DNA from: Apiotrichum sp. Y4204
Lineage: Eukaryota; Basidiomycota; Tremellomycetes; Trichosporonales; Trichosporonaceae
Length of the DNA stretch: 64,000 nt
Direction of reading: 5' to 3'
Assembly (NCBI GenBank): GCA_025531455.1
Contig: JAMYHL010000026.1
Coordinates: 1-64,000, forward strand
The notes under the pieces were generated by a model, which was not told the origin of the DNA, did not search any database, and saw only the letters and a program-made list of their open reading frames with translations. This document shows positions 22,991-36,300 of this stretch, in pieces; the first letter of the stretch is position 1, and the number at the start of each line of letters is the position of its first letter. The position numbers were made by a program, and so were the translations under genes.

Positions 22991-23895
22991 ATGTCACGGC
23001 AACACTCGAGCGATAACCTCGAAGCATCAGACTTCGAATTCCAAGATGAGCAAACACTTTTGCCGCGGCCACAAGGCTTCGCATCAACGTCACGGTCTCC
23101 TTATCATCTAGCGACTGGTGAACAGCTGCGCGGCGTGGCCAACCGCATCATCTTCAGTCGCTACTACATTTTGTTCTACTTTGTCATGATGAGCCTAAGT
23201 TTGGCCACCGTCATCATAAGCCTAGTTGCTACAAGTGCGTCCTTACGCCCTTGCGATGGAGCGATCTGACAGCCGTGCACGCGTACTGACTGTCCAACAG
23301 GCCATCATGAATGTCCTCCGTTGTCCTGGCATGTGTTGGAGGTCATCATCAACGGGCTTATGGTTATTGAAGTCTCAACGCGGTGGATTGCTTATGGAAA
23401 GGTATGGGCCGGCTCACACTGATTGTTATTGACACTATAGAAATACCCTATGACTCTACTCAATATGGTTGACCTGTTGCTCGTCTTCTTCTGCGTGATT
23501 ACGCTTATCCTCGTCTTCGCAAACCCCTGCTCGGAGGGAACAAGACGTGAGTTTCAGCCGGGTGCTTAAGCTGATGTAGTAGAGGAGGAAGTACTGGACA
23601 CGCTACTGCTAGTTGTGCGAAATGGCGTCCAATTTCTGCGTCTCGGCAACATTCTCAGGAGGTAGGTGTATTTTTTTGGCCTACTTTGACACGCCTTAGG
23701 TCTGGGCACTCCATCTTCAATCCACCAAAGCCAATGGACCTCACTCAGGCGCGGGACGCATCGTTTGCCGTTGATATGGACATGGACGATGACGAGGCGA
23801 TCGCGGAGCGCAACTTGTCAGGGCGATACAACCGTGCTGGCTACCAGCCTGTTTATTCTGACGAGTTGCCGCCAAGCTCCAACCTCCGTGTTTAG
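22991..23895 (+). CDS. Four-helix voltage-sensor-like membrane protein
   Basis: About 240 residues in five exons. After a soluble Ser-rich N-terminus come four membrane helices resembling S1-S4 of ion channels: S1 YYILFYFVMMSLSLATVIIS; S2 LEVIINGLMVIEVSTRWIAYG with an acidic residue and Arg placed as in channel S2; S3 LLNMVDLLLVFFCVITLILV with the conserved Asp; S4 LLLVVRNGVQFLRLGNILRR with several Arg. There is no pore helix pair, and the tail is acidic and soluble. This fits a stand-alone voltage-sensor module (Hv1-like layout) or a fungal membrane family of unknown role. Function is inference; the helices and charges are seen. Confidence 0.6.
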
Positions 23896-24309
23896 TGGCC
23901 GTTTATAGACGACTTTGTACATTAACCGTGGTGCAGCTCAGTGGAGATGTCGTTCTTCCGCTATCGGATGATGGCTTCCTGTAACACGAGACGGCTACTG
24001 GTGTTTCGAGAGAGACACGTATGCAGCTTTTATAGATGATCCCTACAACGGGCATCCGGCCAATGAGGACGTGGTCAGTCCATTTTGATGCTCGATGCAC
24101 GATGCACAACTGGAACTTGGGAGTCGGCCGGATGTACCGGAATTCATGCCTTCCAGGATGATGAACACGGATCGCGCGGATCAGGTCGATCAGGGTGTTT
24201 TGATGGGCACGTGGTGATTTGGGTGATCGGACTCGCCCGGGCGGGACTCATGTTTTGATGTCAACTACCCAATCGACCAGATTTTGTTGCTGTTGACATT
24301 GCACGAGTA
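23896..24309. other. Intergenic region
   Basis: About 410 bp between two plus-strand genes. Nothing recognisable. Confidence 0.5.
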
Positions 24310-27300
24310 ATGACGTCCACCAACAACCTTGCTTTTCCCTACCCCGACACGCTCTATTCATCCACACGATCCACAATCAACAAGCATCGTCAAGAAGGAG
24401 ATAGGTCATTTCGACCTCGTCGCAAAACGAGCCAACCCAGACACGCGGCTCGGACAGCGCCGTCTGAGCGTCTGCCGTTGATCTCATGTCCTCCCTATTC
24501 GTTCCCACTGTTGAACCCATCCGCTTTCTAAAAAGTAAAACTGGCGGCAGACCCAGAAAAGATGGATCAAATGTGGTCACAAGGCTATTGGATGCGGCGA
24601 ACAGTAGTCCAGTCTACTCTTTAGGAAAACGAAGTTCCGTTGCGCTGCAGTCGCAGCGGCGTCGGACGCGCTGGAGCTTTGTGGCGGCGGACTCTGGTGT
24701 GTACAATGTCGCGGTCACGACACTGACTTGAAGGCACCCCCCTCACACTCTTACAGGATTCTCGGTGTATATTCCCCCCCACTCGCGATTTACCAGTTTC
24801 AGCTAAACTGCCCTTGGATGTTGCAATCGCATCTGCAGTTCGTACATTGCGAATGTTCCCTCTGTCTTTCCACTGACTTAGAAAGACCCGTTATATTCAT
24901 GAGACTCCCGACATTTACGAGCCGGATGTCGTTGCAGCGTTGGCAGCGGAAGAGTTGACAGCTCTGCATCATGAGTCCGAGCCAGTTAACCATTCGGGAA
25001 GGACCCTGGTGGTAATCCAGAATCCTCACGCACGGTTGGCGAGGACCCTGCTATGTTTTGCGACGGGGCAAGTCGGTCAAGATCTAAGTAAGTTCTACAT
25101 CACGTTCTGCACCGGCAATGGCGTCTCTTCTCATACGATCAGATATCTCTCCATTCCTTCCGAGGTTTAATACCAAAGCACAAGCGCCGCTTCAGTCCCG
25201 TTTTGTCCCCTCTGCAACTGCAGTTGACAGTTTCCCGACCTCCATCCTCCAGCTCTCCAGCTCACCTGTTGTGTCAACCCATCGATTGGATTGTGAGCTG
25301 CCGGAGGGGACTGACTGGCTGACGTCAAGGTGGTGCGACTGCTCTTCTTGTGCGATTCACGACCGGCACTCTACTGCTCAATGTTACACCGAATCCAAGC
25401 TTCCCCACACTAGCTCCCCCAGTCTCTACGCTGCGGGCTGGAGAGCTGCCGGTCACAGCAACCGAGGGTCGTCAGCATGTCGATATTCAACTGGATCATC
25501 AAGAATGGAGCCGTGCGGCTATTGTTGACGAGGGCGGTGCAGTGTGGTTATGGTGGGAGGTCAAGGAGAAGGTAGATGGAAGGCTTCGGAAGACAATGGA
25601 GCTGTAAGTAAACCGATGGTCATCACTACTCATACCTCAGCTTGAAAATCAGGGATAAAGTGGATGAACCCCATGACGGGTTCTTTCGAATCGCGTTCGG
25701 AACTCGACAAGATACCGTGGTTGTACTTTCCCGTAGCACAGTGGTATTGATTGACCTTGCTGTAAGTATTGCAAACCTCCCAGTGCAACGTACGGGGATG
25801 ATACTGAGATCAGACGCTTCCAATCGTTCCGGAGCCAACGGTTATTCTGAGGAATAGTGATCCATCGAATGTTTTCATCAACTTCGACAAGACTGCGGCA
25901 CAGCGTGGTGCTAGTTTGACTTGTGCAATCTCGACCAAAGAATTGATCTGGTTCGATGACTATGCTCCCGGAGCTCCTGTTCTGCGCTGGGTACACGAAT
26001 TGGGCGACGAGAATTGTCGTGACATAGACCTCACGATTGTACCGAGGTCACATTTCGATGGCGTAAACAACGACGAGGAACAGTCTGAGGTGGTCCTTCT
26101 GGATTCACCGACTCTTTCGTCTATCCAGGCTGTGCAGCTTTCAAGGGATAAGCCTGTGACATTCCGATCTCTTCCTTGGTCTCCCGGTGGAACAAATCAG
26201 GCCCTACAGAACCTCACTGTCCTGCCCTTTCAAGGCTCAACCGACCACCGAGGTTGCGTCTGTGTGGTTGGTTCCACTCCAGATGGAGCCATCCATTTGC
26301 TGAAACTGACTACCAACACCCACGTAACAACGCAAGTGAAAGCGCAAACGTTGCCAGCCATCAAGTGGAACGACGCATTGGAATTCTTGGCAAATCGACC
26401 GCCAGAAACTAATGAGTGGACTGCAAAGGGTCACGCAAGGTACCAAGTTTCTCCTGCCAGATGGGCTTGGTCTTGTGAGTTACAAGTTGCCGCATTACAC
26501 TTACACGGTAGATATCAATGACCTAGATGCCCCTGAAGCTACGTGGGCTGTACCCTCCTTCCACCAAGATCTCCGCGAGACGGACAGCAACTTTGAGCAC
26601 ATCATGACTGCGTGCGTTTCGGAGATGACACTGGCATTGTCCGCTGACAACCAGAGCGGATCGAGCACGAGACTTCACATCCTTTCACGATCCTCTGGAA
26701 CGACGTTCTGGCCTCTTGCGTCGCTTACATCTTCCCGACTGCGAACGCGAGCTGGATCAACTCGAGGGTTTCGCCAAGCTGTATCAACAATACTTCCCTT
26801 TTGTTGCTCAGACAGGACGCTCTTTACCTCATGGTCCTGATCCAGAGGGGTCGTTCAACGTTCTTCCTCACGCACAAGCACGAGATAGTCTAGAGGCAAC
26901 TCGGTTGGCCATGGACATCAGTCTTTCGACATCACTACTCTGGTCCGAAGAGTTGGGCGGAGTGGCGCGTCGTGCTAGACAATCCACGGCTGACGACATG
27001 TTTGCCGCAGCGACGGGTCAACTGAGCTTGGAGGAAAGACCGTCTGCTCAGGAACGTCTTTGTCTCTTACAACCCAAGGCCTTACAGGAATTCGCCTCTA
27101 TTCCTTTGGACTTTGCTTCCACGCAGCCGCTCCTGTCGGAATGGGTTGTGGGAGACGATGCGAGGCAATACCGCTGGCAACAAACCCCGGATTTGTCGCA
27201 AGACGGGTCATCACGGCCTGAAGAGAGTCGAGCGATCCGACCATTGCCAGCTGTCCGAACGGCTTCACTGGCGAATTTACAGCCCTCTCGATTGTCCCCA

Positions 27301-27573
27301 CCATTAAGAAGCTTCCCATCCGTTCCAGCGGTTCATTCAATTCCCGCAATCGCCTCGATGACGTCCATCCCTCATGTCGCTATGACCCAGTCAATTCCGT
27401 CGGTTTCATCTAAACATCTGACATCGCGATCATCGCCGCCCCCTGTTCCCGACGATTCATTGAGAAGTGATTTCCCTCACACTCAGGTTGAACGCGGGCC
27501 ATTTGGAGCTCGACCCGAAGCGCCACGGATAGCTCGCAAGAAAGCCGGAAAGAAACGGCAAGGCGGTTTCTGA
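24310..27573 (+). CDS. Rrn6-like RNA polymerase I initiation factor
   Basis: Rrn6 family proteins (TAF1C relatives) are core-factor subunits that load Pol I at rDNA promoters. Around 950 residues in many exons. Recognition rests on the beta-propeller section: LLVRFTTGTLLLNVTP, GAVWLWWEV, a TCAISTKELIWFDDYAPG...LRWVHELGD block and VVLLDSPTLSSIQAVQLS, then an alpha-helical region (LHLPDCERELDQLEGFAKLY) and a Ser/Pro-rich tail ending in a basic KKAGKKRQGGF, an ending type I recall in this family. The 5' part is uncertain: ATGs at 24310 and 24486 are in different frames, and one junction at about 24830-24900 lacks a good in-phase donor. Converges on CTNNBL1 with a 93-bp gap. Confidence 0.7.
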
Positions 27574-27666
27574 TCCATCGTGCCGAGTAATCTAGATTTT
27601 AACATTGTATTCTGCATTAGACACAGGTTGACAATTGTAGCATTCTATCATCAATTTCTGCAGTTG

Positions 27667-30035
27667 CTAGCTTCCCTGCAGGAACGTCACAAGACCTGTG
27701 AGGACAAGCTTCTGCTGAGCAGCATCTTCATCTGTACCATCCTCATCGATGTCAAGTCGCTTTGCCATTTCTATCGTCAGAGCATTCTAGATCACGAACT
27801 CACCAGTCAATGTGTTGGCAACGTCTCTGAGAGATGCGCTCTTCCTACCAAGAAGGCGTTCTGCATGAACTCGAATCTGTTTCATTAGCGCTCAGCTTCA
27901 ATGAACGCGGCCTACCCCATCATCTTCCATGCAGATCCACGCCAGCACATAATCCGTCGCCTGGAGTGCCGACAACCCTGAGCTCAGACGCGTAAGATAC
28001 CAGTCATCCTCCATGTCGTCGTCGACCTCCTCGCCACTGTCTAGCCATTCCTGTAGTTTGTTTCAGTATCGCGTCGGTTACAGACCTGGTACTTACCTTG
28101 CGCTCCTTCGCAATCTGAGCTTCTGCTGCGGCGAGTCGGGATAAGGCCGTTTCTCGCAATTCGAGAAGCCTGTCGACTTTCTCATAGTTCTCTTCCACGA
28201 ACTTGGCAACCAGACGGATTCGCGGCGGAGTGTCCGATGCGAGGTTGGTGAACAGGCTGACGAGAATGCTTAGAAGATGCTCATTGTCCTCAAATGTGAG
28301 GGTCATGTTGCGTCGCTTCTTTTGGTTCACCTGCGTGTGAGTGACACTCGGGATCTCGCTGCTCACCTTGCCCATGAATATGGAGAAGAACGTTTTCAAC
28401 CCAAGCATTTCCACAAATCGTTCGCAATTGCCTGTTCCTGCATCCGTCTGCATGGCGTAATCCAGTACTTTTGTGGCTCGGATACTTGCCAGACGCTTCT
28501 CTCTGCACATCAGCAGTGAGCTGGGGCACACCGCACTCACTTCATGAGGATGATCATCAATTCCACACCTTCCTCCTCGAGGAAAACGGCCTTGCTGTCG
28601 GGCTGACCAAGTAGAGCACAGAGACAATTGAATGAATTCTCCATGAACTCTTCCTCATCGCCGTCAATCGGATCGCGCCCACGGTATTGCTGCGATGTCA
28701 GCCTTCCGCATGCTGACTTCACTCACAGAGACGATTCTCAGAAGCGCGTCGACACCCTTCTGTTGTGCAAGTTTCTCAACATTGGAAGGGCTGCTCTGCA
28801 ACATGATGAATAGAATCTCGGACGCATACTGTCGATTACTGTCGTGAACAGGCCGGAGCATTCGTGACAACAGCCACTCCAACAGCTTGGTGCGTGCTCC
28901 AATCTGTTCAGCAAGGGGTGGCATAAATGCCAGCAGATTCTCAAAAACGCCGAGAATCTGAAAGACTCCTTGGCGGTCGGAATCCTCCTCCTCATTTAGG
29001 CGATCCAGATTCGACACCAACAGCTCAAAGATAGACTCTTCCAACTAAATTCCGTCAGTAAGGGTGTGCCAAGGGTGACATACGAGAACATCCACGAGTT
29101 GGGCGAGCGCAAGACGGGCTGCTGCTGAGGAATCTGCTTGTTCCATATCCAACACATCTCCGTCCTCGTTGCCCACATCTTCGTTTCCGACATCCTCGTC
29201 TGTCAATTCTTGTAGGACTTCGATAACATCCACGGCGATGTCGGTGTTCTCGTGACTCAGAAGGTTGACCAGAAGATGGACAGTCCCGGTTTGAACCAAT
29301 TCCGGATAGTATAGGGACGGGTTTTGGGTCAATGGAAGAAACTGTTTAAGCATCACATCCAGGTCAGACTCCGAGTCGATAAACCTTGGGAGTTTAGTAC
29401 GTCATGACGGAGAATGCACTCACTTCGTCGGATCGTCGGGGAACTTGCCGCGTTGCTCCGCATTACGGGCGACTACGCGTTCAAACCGTCCCAGCAGTCT
29501 CCGTAGGGCGGGTACAGTCATTGCAGCATCCTGCTGAGTGAGCAACATGTCTTTTGGCTGAGTCTAGTACCTCGTCTTCGTCGCCGGCTTTGTCGAAGAT
29601 GTCCAGGATTTGCTGTAATGTCAATTTCCACTTCTCATCCCAGGATCCCGCGAGGTCTTACGTTTTGTTCATCGTTGAGCCCGCCTCCGAAGAAGCGGCC
29701 ATCTTCGTCATCATCTTCTGGCTCATCGGCAGCGGCAGGCTCTGTTGGGTTAGAGTTGCACTCAACAGGCAGTGGACCTCGACTCACCCGCGCCGATAAC
29801 CTCCTCATCTTCGTTTTCGACCGTGACAGCTCGCGAAACCTTTTGCTCTGGTTGATTCGGCTCGCTTTCCTGTTCGTTGGCACGGAAGCGCTTCAGTGCC
29901 TCTGCAAGTTTCAGTTTCCGGAACAAACGTAGATGATGCTGCACATGACACACCTGCATTTGGTAGATCCGGGAGCTTGCGTTTGGTACCAGTGGGTCGC
30001 CCCGCAGGGAGCTTGAAAAGCTTGTCGATATCCAT
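27667..30035 (-). CDS. CTNNBL1: Beta-catenin-like protein 1 (CTNNBL1), spliceosome-associated
   Basis: Armadillo-like repeat protein associated with the Prp19/CDC5L part of the spliceosome. About 640 residues in many exons. The N-terminus MDIDKLFKLPAGRPTGTKRK is basic as in homologues. Then come FPDDPTKFIDSESDLDVMLK, NTDIAVDVIEVLQELTDEDV, GVFQILGVFENLLAF, FMENSFNCLCALLGQPDS, RATKVLDYAMQTDAGTGNCERFVEMLGL and ENYEKVDRLLELRETAL, each in the order of human CTNNBL1. The C-terminal exon ends in VLTGLVTFLQGS. A short internal repeat EDVGNEDVGNED is specific to this copy. Shares a 343-bp divergent promoter with the ZW10-like gene. Confidence 0.93.
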
Positions 30036-30378
30036 CTTGAGCGTTCGGTTTTATTATACACGCCCAATATCGGGACAAAATGATAGAGGCTGAAGGAGAC
30101 GAAGTTTGTGGATGACGAGAAAGAGCGAGAAAGGAAACACAAACAAAAGTCACTTCTTGTCTACATGCAGGTCGTCATTGGCAGAATCCTTGGGCTAGAG
30201 AGTGGAGGACAATAAAGTTACGTAACGCTGTCTACCAATGACGTGGTGCCTACTTGGCAGCAATGTGCGCCGTTCCAACTTCGTCTCCTTCCTGCTTCCT
30301 GTCATGCATCGACATTGATCCCATTGACTTCAAAAGCACCCAAGATCCGCACAGGTCACATCCGCACCAACACTCACA
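30036..30378. other. Bidirectional promoter CTNNBL1 / ZW10-like
   Basis: 343 bp between divergent ATGs. Contains the palindrome below and a CCAAT at about 30234. No gene. Confidence 0.6.
30217..30226. promoter_or_regulatory. GTTACGTAAC palindrome (bZIP-like site)
   Basis: A perfect 10-bp palindrome with the TTACGTAA core recognised by several fungal bZIP factors. It lies about midway in the bidirectional promoter. Site seen; factor unknown. Confidence 0.45.
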
Positions 30379-33310
30379 ATGACAACTCGACTGTCACTGG
30401 ACATGGGCGGCTCCCATCTGTTGGCAGCAACAGAAGAAGCGGTGCAGACGCTGTCGCGCAATGCCTTGAAACGTAAAACATCGTCACCCTCCACCTCGGA
30501 GGTGTCCTCTTCCAGGTCGCAGCTTCAGGCCGCAGTGGTGGATCGCAAGGTGAGCCATGCCTCTGCCGAGTAAAACTGACAGCTAAGGCCGATCTCAACA
30601 CCCTGATGGTAGACAACCACGATCGCGTCGCGCAGCATTTGAATCAATCCCATCACATCTCAACAGAGTCGAAATCAATCGAACATGCAGTGCGCGCCGT
30701 CGAGCAAGACTTTCGAATGCAAGATGCAAAAGTGAGGAGATCTGCAGGGAGCAAAATCTGACGCTGTGCAGAACGACTCTGGTTTGTCAGAGTTTCTCAA
30801 GCATTCTGCTATTCGATCTTCGTCAGGGAAGGATGCAGCGATCGCGGCCGCGACTGTATCGGCGTTGAAGGACATTCAGCTCAACCACGAGTCCCTATCG
30901 AGAATTGAAGACGCGATCTGGTTCGGCAGAGGCATTGATCCAACTGTCCTGCAATCATTGCTCTCGGTCGTCAGCGACTCCACAGATGTTTCATCACATG
31001 TCTTGACTGCCATCAAGGTATGTTCGCATGTCTTCCAATCGTGTGGACGTTCGTTGACATTTCCCTCAGCAACGAATGACATTACTGCGGTCAACAGTTT
31101 CAGAGCAGGTTGCCAAAGCGTGGAGTACTATCGTTGCTGTGTCGACAACCAACGGCGATCCAGTTATGGCCGTCAGGCGAGAAGTCCGTCTTCAACTTCC
31201 CACGAGTATGTCCCTTGGTCCCTTCAAGCGCAGCGGGGCGGTTTGCTAATTTACCAGCCTCACGCGCCACCAACACGCTGACCACCAACAACAATGCTGC
31301 CAGCCCACCGTCCTACCGTTTGTCCGAATTGGCTGCAGCGATGAGCAAATTGGGAATACTGTCCAAGCATCTGCACATCCTCCATTCGCAGATCCTGGAG
31401 CTGATCGTCGAACCAGTTCTACGCCATCGAAGCACTCAGGTTGTAACAGATCATCAGGAGGGCACGTCATCATTACGCCTTCGTTCACATCACGACCAGA
31501 GTCCATTGGACACTGTGGACAGTCTCAAGACCCTCCTTTCTTTCGTTCGCACCGAGGTCTGTACGTCTCCCTGCCCCCCGGAAATTGAAAGCTTTGGACT
31601 TCAGCTCCAGCAGGACATTTTCGCCAGAGTACACTCTACTCTTCTGATCACATCAATCCCATCCTCGAGCAGCCTCTTGCCGCAGTGGATCAGTCTTGTT
31701 CACGCATGCTCAGCTTGGGAGGTGGAATCATTGGGAACCTCAAACGGAATTCTGGATCGGTTTGCCAAGCAGGAAGCGGGAGATCATTGGTTGGCCAAGT
31801 TTCGTGATGTGCGATTGCGGCACGCAAGATGCCTCTCATTTCAAGAATGGGCCGTTGGCGATCTTTTGGAAGTGGAGCTTCCAGAGACAGAGCAGTCGTC
31901 CAACCAAAACCCATTGGTACCGACGCCCAGTTCACAGCCACTGGCACCAAAAGCCATTAATACGACCTCAGATACCGCCATGGAGCAGGATTCGGACGGC
32001 TGGGGATTTGACGACGACCAACCTCCTCCAGCGACATCGGACCTTACATCCAGTGGTTGGGACTTTGATGATGCGACGGACACACTATCAAAACCTCAAG
32101 CCGTAGCACCGAAGCCCAAGCAGCCAGTACGAGAAGCCAAACGACTTGGAAAGCGTGTAAAGTCTAGTGGGCGCGACAGTCCTAAGCCTGTCTTGGCCCC
32201 GTCACCGTCGCCATCACCGCCACCACCGCCATCCCTGAAGGCAGTCAAACCTCCTCCGCCGGCGCCTACGGTCGTCGCGACACGGCCTGTATATCATGTT
32301 TCAAGCGCGTGTAACGCCGTCCTGCAGCTGCCTTCCAAGGTATTGAAGGAGATGGAGATGGTGAAGACGTGAGTCGCCTCGGCAGGATGATGCTGACGAG
32401 TTAGGTTTGACGAGCCCTCGTTCCATCACATTCCTCAAAGAATGGTGGATGTGCTAACAGAGGAATTGGATTTCATTTGCGCCACCACCCCTGTTGCCCG
32501 GCAGCTTCGTTCTGGTCGCTCGGTTTCAGCACCGCTTCAGCTCGGTAACGAGTATCTGTACATCGCCAGCCAGCTCGACTCCACACGAACGGACGAGGCG
32601 TGGCCTGGAAAAATCCCTTGCGCTGAACGATTCAGAAAGACTGGCGCTTTATTGCATCGCATGTGCTTCGAAGAACACCTTGCTGCGATCAACGCCCTTC
32701 TCGATGGTGCAAGACATTTGGTGGAAATGGGTCACGAAAACTTCTTTGCCCAGGCCGAGGAAGCGGTCGGCGCTGCTGTCTCTCTGGTGGAATCTCTAGC
32801 GGTTGATGTTCAGGTTGGTACAGCTCTCATCGATACGTTCTGCTAGGTTAACTGACGTTCCTCTAGCCTATCCTTACTCCTGAACAATACCAGACACTGG
32901 TCGGAAACCTAGTGGAGGCTATGATCGTCAGAGTGCTGGGGGAAATCTTTGCCCTGGACGACATCACTGAGATCGAGTCAAGTCGTATCGTCACAATCCT
33001 GAACCGAATCGAAAGCCTCGATCAATTGTTCATGTCTGGGAACAGCGAGATCTCCTCAATCGCTGCGCATGTTCCTCATTGGTTGAAATTCTGCTACACT
33101 AGCCAGCTCCTTGTGCGTCTACTCCACATCTGTCCCGATAAGAAGCTGACACCCCAGGCCGCAAATCTTGTGGACATCACATACCTGTTCGAAAGCGGAT
33201 CGCTGGTGGACTTCAAGCCCGCTGAGCTGTCAAAGCTTGTCCAGGCTCTTTTCGCTGAGAGCTCCAAGCGTGCGATATTGTTGGATAAAATTGCCTCCTC
33301 AGGAAAGTAA
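30379..33310 (+). CDS. ZW10/Dsl1-family vesicle tether subunit
   Basis: ZW10 is a subunit of the ER-Golgi Dsl1/NRZ tether (and, in animals, of the kinetochore RZZ complex). About 840 residues in roughly nine exons. The N-terminal third is helical (VDRKADLNTLMVDNHDRVAQHL, SLSRIEDAIW). A disordered acidic and Pro-rich segment at about 31900-32280 holds two Trp motifs, GWGFDDD and GWDFDDA. The C-terminal half is helical and ends with YLFESGSLVDFKPAELSKLV and ALFAESSKRAILLDKI, matching the ZW10 C-terminus. The Trp-acidic motifs resemble the Dsl1 lasso that binds COPI. Start MTTRLSLDMGG is preceded by no closer in-frame ATG. Confidence 0.75.
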
Positions 33311-36300
33311 TTTTTAGAGTCACCTTGAAGGCAAAACGAACCTGAAGGTCATCTAGATTATCGCAACAATGATATAGCTATAGTATCTCATGCAACCATG
33401 GATGAAGTGGTCCGCTTTAAAGGTTGAAATCCCCTTTCCGCTCTTCAGGTGCTGCTGGCAGCGAACTACCGGCCCTACAGACACTTCTTTTGTGAACGGC
33501 CAGAGCAGCCACAACCACGAGTGGCGGCTGCCCGAAGAAAGCTATGTTGGCATCGCGATTGCCTTTGGCAAAGTAAACAGTACGATTAGTTCTGAAAGTT
33601 GAGCTTTGCGTCTTAGATAGCAGTCGGTAAACATGGAGAACTGTGAGGATCAGATAGTTAAAACATCTCCCCTGCCGCTGCAACAAGAGATTACACCACG
33701 AGACGAGCGGACAGAGCGGAGGATTATAAGCCTCCTGTTACTTACAGCCTCAGTGGTCCTGGCAATAGATTGATGCGTGGCAACGAACCCCAGGCCAGAC
33801 TTGCCGGGCCATGAATATTCCCTGCGCTGGATTTAATCAATTTCTTGCTGGGGTCGTCGTCTAAAACAACACACTCTCCCTGGGGCATTGGCCTGAGGGA
33901 GGACTGTCTTACACTGAGAACCATCCTGAAGCGTGATCACACCTAAAACCAGCGAATTAACAGGACGGACGAATTTAGTCAGACAGGGCACTCTGAACAA
34001 AAGAGTAAGAGATTGAGCGAATAGTGTAGGCGCATCTTTGTGGCGAGGACAAACTGAGCACTGGACGCTGATACCAATGTGCTGTGATTAAGGAAGCCAG
34101 CATATAGTGCACTAGTGATGCGCAGAATCTTAGAGATATAGGTGATTTTCATTAAAACCGGTTATGGTCCAACAAGATGTTGTGGGGCTTCAAGAAGATG
34201 TCATTATTCAAATATAATCCAAATGGTTGGCATAATAAACCCTCTATTACCGATTGGTATGAGTTGTTGTGCGTTGTGTACATGCTGTATATGCTCGCTG
34301 ATCTTTTTATCACCCGAAAGCTGCACCGGGAGCAAGACCTGGTCTTAGCATGGGCGACATGAAACAAACAGGCATATTTGAGCCTTCCAGAGGACGGACT
34401 AGGCAGAAGATTTCGGCCTGATGTTGATTGAGCCTGATAGACAACTCCGACTCGTCGATTTGAATGACAACAGAACACGGTTGTTTTGGGACCTACCATC
34501 GTGTGAAAAGTGTGTACTCCAGCATTCATGCATGAACTGTGACCTAAGGAGTATTTCCTCGGGAATGATAAATGACTTGTAGTAAATGTCTGGTAGCATT
34601 CCTAAAAGCTAATAAGTGCGCCTGGTACAGTACGCCGGACGGCTTCAGGCTATGTCAATGCATGGGTCAGTGGTCGAATTTCGTCCTGAAACCATGTCGG
34701 GGTGTGAGTGGTTTAATTAAAACCTTTGAGCAAATGGACCAGCAAAAGTAAGACGTTCGAACCAACCCCCGGACCTCCGTTAATTAGGCTTCATGTGGAG
34801 GCTTAGTGTTGTTTTCTGACAACTGATACAAATCCTTCTTGCCAGCGAAATACGATGATGTAGAGTCCCCGTTGTTCATGACATGTCGGGGGTTTGTCCT
34901 TGTACTTCCAATATGTACAACTGGATACCAACACTTTTTGTCACAGGGGCTAAGGTTCACCTAGGAATAAGCTGTCATGCAGGTGTAGTCCTTCAAACCG
35001 TGTAGATGGTTGTGGTTGAATGGCTGATGGTAAGCACAAAGTTCCACAAAAACAATCAACTTTTCTTGAACTTACATTTGCTTCCGTCGTCTTTTGAGTG
35101 GGGTTTTCACAATCGACCGATTATCAAAATGAGGTATAGGCGTTATTGATTGGATATCTACATAAAGGGATTTTGATAAGACCAAAGCTGTTGATATATT
35201 GATGCATGGCAATAATGGAGGAGAGGAATCAGTGCTCAAGTGCTCAGTAATTGGGCGTCATTGTCTGCTAAGTCTTGGCGAGCGAACCCATACCTCTACC
35301 TCTGAAAGACACACGCAGCTCTTTGGGCGCTTCTGCAGATTGACGGTTGTGTTTAGTATAGGTGACACGTTGACACTGTTTGACACTGCTAAGTTAATGC
35401 TTTGCCACCATTACAAAGCCTCAGGCACAATAACCAACACTCTAAGCCTGCCCCAGTCATTCAGTCGCTGAATGCTGGGGGACCATCCCGTGCATTTGAA
35501 TATTCTCCCAATGAAAAAAACCAGAACAGCTGGATAGAACAGTACACGCGTCCTTTGAGATTGCACCCAAGCACCGTTTCGACTTTTGCAGCTAAAGTGG
35601 CTTGTATGGTTGAGCCTACACACCCTTCAAGGGGTTTATGTAGGAAGGTGAGAAGGATGTGGGATGTGCCTCATAAATCGTAACGCTACATTTTGAATAA
35701 AGTATAACCTCTGGGTCTTGTTCCCCACTCTAGATATAGGATTATCAACCGGACAATGCCTCTACACGAGGTAACGCCTAATGATCATCTGGTGACGTTG
35801 AAAACTCAAGCCGAATCGCAACTGGGTTGGATCTTCACACGGATAGGAATATTATGTTTTTCGTTCTAACTGGTGTTGTCTTTTATGTTGGGCCATTTCG
35901 TTCTGAGTATAGATTCAGGAAAGTGCCATCAATTCCCGTTCATGCCCCGTAGCATCCCACGACCGCTATATAGACCTTTCAGCTAAATTGATATCAAACT
36001 TGCAGCGTGAATGCTTAGGAAGCGACCTTGAACAAAGTGGTGTCTCTTCTCTCCAAAATGAGGAGGCCCAATGGGAACGTTGTCCTGAAATCTGGCTCTC
36101 CCCGCTCGTGTTTGTCCGAAAACCAAAGTCTCTCTCTTCTTGCAGATAGTGTTAAAGATTGCCGTCACCAGCTCACCAATGTTGGTCATATGCGGTCATA
36201 AGAGTCGTCAACGAGTGAGACGCCAGGCGGCCTATCTTGGAATAACGCGCTCTACACACACACATTGTGTTTGCCTTCAAAAGCGCCTCTACGTACGACA

